Shown: positions 6,155-8,334 of the stretch, in pieces
Numbering within the stretch: position 1 is the stretch's first letter
Layout of the letters: every line of letters begins with the position of its first letter
Source of the DNA: JBHJHK01 sp050330975
GTDB taxonomy: Bacteria > Pseudomonadota > Gammaproteobacteria > Competibacterales > Competibacteraceae
Direction: 5' to 3'
NCBI GenBank assembly: GCA_050330975.1
Contig: JBHJHK010000494.1
Location: 1 to 8,334 of the forward strand
Length of the DNA: 8,334 nt
Notes under the pieces: generated by a model
Database searches by the model: none
Seen by the model: only the letters and a program-made list of their open reading frames with translations
Told to the model about the DNA's origin: nothing
Position numbers and translations under genes: made by a program

Positions 6155-6523
6155 ATGCTCAAAGACATCCTCACCCAAGCCGGCTACCGCCCCACCTCGG
6201 TGGCCAACGCCAACGATGCCCTGGCGGCCTTGGCCGCCGAGCCCTTCGATTTGGTGATCAGCGACCTGCGCATGCCCGACATGGGGGGGCGGGAACTTCG
6301 CTGCACCCTCACAAGCCGCTGGCCCCAGCAGGCTCCGCCGGTGTTGTTTATCACCGGCGACACCTTTGATGGCAACGCCATGGCCGAGCTGGCCGACGGC
6401 GGGTTGTCGGTGGTGGAAAAGCCCTTTAGCCCCGAAGAGGTGTGTCGCGCCGTGGCCGAGGCCTTGGCGGGGCCTGGCCCCCAGTGGCCACCAGGGCACC
6501 GTGGGTCGGGTGGTCGGATGTAA
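6155..6523 (+). CDS. C-terminal receiver fragment of the sensor kinase, downstream of amber codon
   Basis: This 122-residue frame is the direct in-frame continuation of the kinase; the homology actually resumes at 6146 (IRD) right after the TAG. It contains phospho-acceptor D37 (LVISDLRMPD), T67 (LFITGD) and K89 (VVEKPFSP) of a receiver but lacks strand 1 and the acidic pair, which lie before the stop. If translated alone from the ATG at 6155, 9 nt after the TAG, by reinitiation, it should not fold or bind Mg2+ normally. The domain is otherwise undamaged, with no frameshift or second stop, so the interruption is recent, a sequencing error, or bypassed by readthrough. The last 15 or so residues (PGPQWPPGHRGSGGRM) form a non-conserved tail. 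It could equally be scored as the 3' part of a pseudogene. Confidence 0.6.
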   Translation: MLKDILTQAGYRPTSVANANDALAALAAEPFDLVISDLRMPDMGGRELRCTLTSRWPQQAPPVLFITGDTFDGNAMAELADGGLSVVEKPFSPEEVCRAVAEALAGPGPQWPPGHRGSGGRM

Positions 6524-6569
6524 GCGCAGGCGCTGCCTTTAAAGCTGCCCACACCGGCAAGGCTCCCCA
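6524..6569. other. Convergent gap between receiver fragment and LysR gene
   Basis: The 46-bp gap contains small overlapping stems (GCAG-GCG-CTGC followed by CTTTAAAG on the plus strand; TGCC...GGCA on the minus strand). None is strong enough to call a terminator. The 10-mer CTTTAAAGCT here (6537-6546) also occurs at 950-959, probably by chance. Confidence 0.35.
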
Positions 6570-7478
6570 CTAGTCCCCAGTCATCGAAGATTGTAGCCCC
6601 GACGCCAACCCCTGGATCACCAACTCCTGGACCACCCGCACCAACCCCGCCGCCGCCGGCGACAGGGTCCGATGGGCGGGGGTGACAAGACCCAAGGTGC
6701 GCTCTAGCTCCGGGTAGGCCGTGGGGCAAAAGGCCAAACCCCGCCCCCGGGGCACCGAGAGGCGGGGCAAGGTGGTCACCCCCAACCCCTCAGCTACCAG
6801 GGCCAACAGCGACGTGGTGTTGCGGGCCTCCAAGGTGGCCCCGGCCACCAGGGCGCCGTGGGCCGGGTGATCGATGTAGGCGCAGGTGCCGTTGGCGATA
6901 AAGGGATAACCGACGAGATCCTCCCAGACCAGGGGACGCCCCCGCTGCACCAAGGGGTGATTGGCGGCACAGACCACCCCCAGGGGCTCCCGCCCCAGGG
7001 GCTCATAGCGAACAGAAGCCCCTCCCGGGGGGCTGGCGATGCCCACATCCACCACATCCCCCGCCACCAACGCCTCGATGGCGGCGGTGTTGTCGTCCCG
7101 CACCACTAGCTTGACCCCGGGATAGCGCTGGCCAAAGCGCGCCACCAAAACCGGCAAATAGGCGTTGGCAAAGGACGGCAACACCGCCAGACTCACCTCC
7201 CCTAGCTCGTTGCGGGCCACCGCCCACACCCGCGCCATGGCCCGGTCAAAGCGGGCCAGTTCCTCACAGGCGACTTCGAACACATAGCGCCCCAAGGGGG
7301 TGAGGCGCGCCTTGCCATCGCCCTCGAACAACGGCTTGCCCAACATGGTCTCCAGATGCTTCAAACTCATGGAGACGGCCGACGGCGAGCGGTGGAGGGT
7401 CTCCGCCGCCACCGACACGCTCCCGAGTCGCGCCACGGTGGCAAACACCCGCAGATGGGATGGCTTGATGGCGTCCAT
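6570..7478 (-). CDS. LysR-type transcriptional regulator
   Basis: A 302-residue protein of typical family length. Residues about 5-64 form the N-terminal winged helix-turn-helix (HLRVFATVARLGSVSVAAETL, then SPSAVSMSLKHLE, LGKPLFE and LTPLG). A linker helix leads to the two-lobed effector-binding domain from about residue 92, seen in GEVSLAVLPSFANAYLP, VDVGIASPPG, EPLGVVCAANHPL and LLALVAEGLGVTTLP. Such proteins bind as tetramers to dyads upstream of a divergent gene and respond to a metabolite. Here the divergent gene is an aldehyde dehydrogenase, and a perfect T-N11-A dyad lies between them, so this regulator probably controls that gene and itself. I chose ATG 7478 because it starts close to the helix-turn-helix; GGAGGT lies 15 nt upstream, which is far. 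TTG at 7514, with an AGGT about 6 nt before it, would add 12 residues and remains possible. The effector cannot be named. Confidence 0.9.
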   Translation of the reverse strand: MDAIKPSHLRVFATVARLGSVSVAAETLHRSPSAVSMSLKHLETMLGKPLFEGDGKARLTPLGRYVFEVACEELARFDRAMARVWAVARNELGEVSLAVLPSFANAYLPVLVARFGQRYPGVKLVVRDDNTAAIEALVAGDVVDVGIASPPGGASVRYEPLGREPLGVVCAANHPLVQRGRPLVWEDLVGYPFIANGTCAYIDHPAHGALVAGATLEARNTTSLLALVAEGLGVTTLPRLSVPRGRGLAFCPTAYPELERTLGLVTPAHRTLSPAAAGLVRVVQELVIQGLASGLQSSMTGD

Positions 7479-7526
7479 GGGCTTTTCGTCGCTACCTCCC
7501 CCCCAGCTCGGCAAACAGCTACCTGT

Positions 7527-7541
7527 TTCAGCTTAGCTGAA
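7527..7541. promoter_or_regulatory. Predicted LysR operator: 15-bp dyad TTCAGCTTAGCTGAA
   Basis: Seven-base arms (TTCAGCT and AGCTGAA) are perfectly symmetrical around a single T. The inner 13 bp (7528-7540) fit T-N11-A, the classic LysR-family recognition motif. Its centre at 7534 is about 63 bp upstream of the predicted transcription start of the dehydrogenase gene, the normal position (near -65) of a LysR recognition site, and about 56 bp upstream of the LysR start codon, where it could also mediate autorepression. Confidence 0.65.
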
Positions 7542-7562
7542 TCCAACGGCAGATTTTTCCAA

Positions 7563-7590
7563 TTTCCCGTCCGTGGGAGGGACTTATACT
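7563..7590 (+). promoter_or_regulatory. Predicted promoter of the aldehyde dehydrogenase gene
   Basis: TATACT at 7585-7590 is a good -10 (5 of 6). At 16 bp spacing the -35 would be TTTCCC (7563-7568), a poor match, as expected for an activator-dependent promoter. Transcription would start near 7597, leaving a leader of about 39 nt. TATAAG on the minus strand (7588-7583) overlaps it and might serve the LysR gene. Confidence 0.5.
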
Positions 7591-7626
7591 GCCTCTGAAA
7601 TCAACCCCCAAAGGTCAGCAGCAGAC

Positions 7627-7630
7627 GAGG
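7627..7630 (+). promoter_or_regulatory. Ribosome-binding site deciding the dehydrogenase GTG start
   Basis: GAGG (within GACGAGG) lies 5 nt before GTG at 7636. No ATG or TTG is available in frame nearby upstream, so GTG is the start. Confidence 0.6.
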
Positions 7631-7635
7631 CACCC

Positions 7636-8334
7636 GTGGACATTCATCCCCTCTACCTCAACGGGGAGTGGCGAGATGGCGTCGATGCCATCGACAATAT
7701 CAACCCCTCCGACACCCGCGACACCATCGGCCGCTACGCCCAGGCGAGCAGCCAACAGGTCCAAGCCGCTTTGATAGCCGCCAAAGACGCCCAACCCCAG
7801 TGGGCCACCACCGGCCTGGAAACCCGCCACCGGGCCCTCATGGCCATCGGCGGCGAACTCATGAATCGGGCCGAGGAGCTTGGCAAACTGCTGTCCCGGG
7901 AAGAGGGCAAGCCCTTGGCCGAGGGCAAGGGAGAAGTCTACCGGGCCGGGCAGTTCTTCCAGTACTACGCCGCAGAGGTCCACCGCCAACTGGGGGACAC
8001 GGCAGACTCCGTGCGCCCCGGCATCGAGATCGACGTCCGCCGGGAACCCATGGGGGTGGTGGCGGTGATTTCCCCCTGGAACTTCCCCACCGCCACCGCC
8101 GCCTGGAAAATCGCCCCGGCCCTGGCCTTTGGCAACGCCGTGGTGTGGAAACCCGCCAACCAAGTCCCCGCCAGCGCCTGGGCCCTCACCGAGATCATCG
8201 CCCGGCAAGACCTTCCCCCGGGCACCTTCAACCTCCTCATGGGGGGGGGCGGTGAGGTGGGGGAGGGGTTGATCCAAAGCCCCCTCGTCGACGCCTGCAG
8301 CTTCACCGGTTGTATGGCCGTGGGGGGGCGCATC
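7636..8334 (+). CDS. NAD(P)-dependent aldehyde dehydrogenase, 3' end outside window
   Basis: The first 233 codons of an aldehyde dehydrogenase, running in frame off the window end; a full enzyme has about 480-500 residues. Visible are the N-terminal strand YLNGEWRDG, the NP motif (NINPSDTRDTIG), the oxyanion-hole Asn N149 in ISPWNFP, the cofactor-binding K172 in VVWKPA, the GLPPG-like turn (DLPPGTFNLLMG) and the start of the FTG...G motif (FTGCMAVGGRI). The catalytic Glu and Cys lie beyond the edge. The segment RREPMGVVAVISPWNFPTATAAWKIAPALAFGNAVVWKPA resembles 2-oxoglutarate-semialdehyde (2,5-dioxopentanoate) dehydrogenases of sugar-acid and hydroxyproline catabolism, so oxidation of a carboxylated semialdehyde is the best guess, not a proven substrate. 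The enzyme would be cytosolic. It is divergent from the LysR gene, its likely regulator. FTGCMAVGGR differs from the usual FTGSxxxG, and a run of nine G at 8241-8249 encodes an unusual MGGGGEVGEG. Confidence 0.9.
   Translation, partial: MDIHPLYLNGEWRDGVDAIDNINPSDTRDTIGRYAQASSQQVQAALIAAKDAQPQWATTGLETRHRALMAIGGELMNRAEELGKLLSREEGKPLAEGKGEVYRAGQFFQYYAAEVHRQLGDTADSVRPGIEIDVRREPMGVVAVISPWNFPTATAAWKIAPALAFGNAVVWKPANQVPASAWALTEIIARQDLPPGTFNLLMGGGGEVGEGLIQSPLVDACSFTGCMAVGGRI

Noticed and set aside
5708..6499. 263-codon minus-strand open frame
   Set aside because: It is antisense to the kinase catalytic domain and receiver, whose protein motifs are unmistakable on the plus strand.
6524..6550. Terminator between the convergent kinase and LysR genes
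   Set aside because: Only 4-bp stems and a CTTT stretch are present; too weak to call.
8241..8276. G-quadruplex motif
   Set aside because: G runs are present, but the loop between the nine-G run and the next long run is 9 nt and interrupted; not a clean motif and explained by glycine codons.
7615..8277. 220-codon minus-strand open frame
   Set aside because: It is antisense to the aldehyde dehydrogenase and has a low-complexity Gly/His/Val composition.

Overview
This is a GC-rich stretch of bacterial chromosome with heavy use of CCC, GGG and GCC codons. The mix of DUF1127, an ASCH protein, two-component genes, a LysR-type regulator and an aldehyde dehydrogenase fits a member of the Pseudomonadota (Proteobacteria). 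I cannot place it in a class with confidence; the single-domain receiver with an 'AVSGG' motif resembles types I associate with alphaproteobacteria and their relatives. I see no tRNA, rRNA, CRISPR array, insertion sequence or phage gene.

Layout. (1) 1-406: the 3' part of an ASCH-domain (YhfF-like) gene, cut by the window edge. (2) 407-585: a convergent intergenic region with two 9-bp tandem duplications on either side of a perfect 13-bp inverted repeat. (3) 586-885, minus: a DUF1127 gene. (4) 886-1369: about 480 bp without a convincing gene but with two dyads. (5) 1370-2508, minus: an OmpR-family response regulator followed 5 nt later by a stand-alone receiver. (6) 2720-3928, plus, divergent from these: a soluble hybrid histidine-kinase homologue that keeps its phospho-acceptor His and its receiver but has lost the ATP-binding residues. 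(7) 4025-6145, plus: a membrane-bound sensor kinase with a Cache-like periplasmic domain and an intact catalytic core. Its C-terminal receiver is interrupted by an in-frame TAG and continues in the same frame to 6523. (8) 6570-7478, minus: a LysR-type regulator. (9) 7636 to the window end, plus: an aldehyde dehydrogenase, divergent from the LysR gene and truncated by the window edge.

How the genes may work together. Items 5 to 7 look like one signalling locus with four receivers (OmpR-type, stand-alone, one on the degenerate kinase, one broken) but only one catalytically complete kinase. The membrane kinase is the natural phosphate source. The degenerate kinase could act as a relay, phosphatase or dimer partner, and the stand-alone receiver as a phosphate sink or shuttle; all of this is inference. 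The LysR gene and dehydrogenase form a separate divergent pair: a perfect 15-bp dyad with T-N11-A spacing lies about 63 bp upstream of the predicted dehydrogenase start site, which is where LysR regulators usually bind.

The most unusual points are the in-frame amber codon within an otherwise intact receiver and the loss of ATP-binding residues in the neighbouring hybrid kinase.
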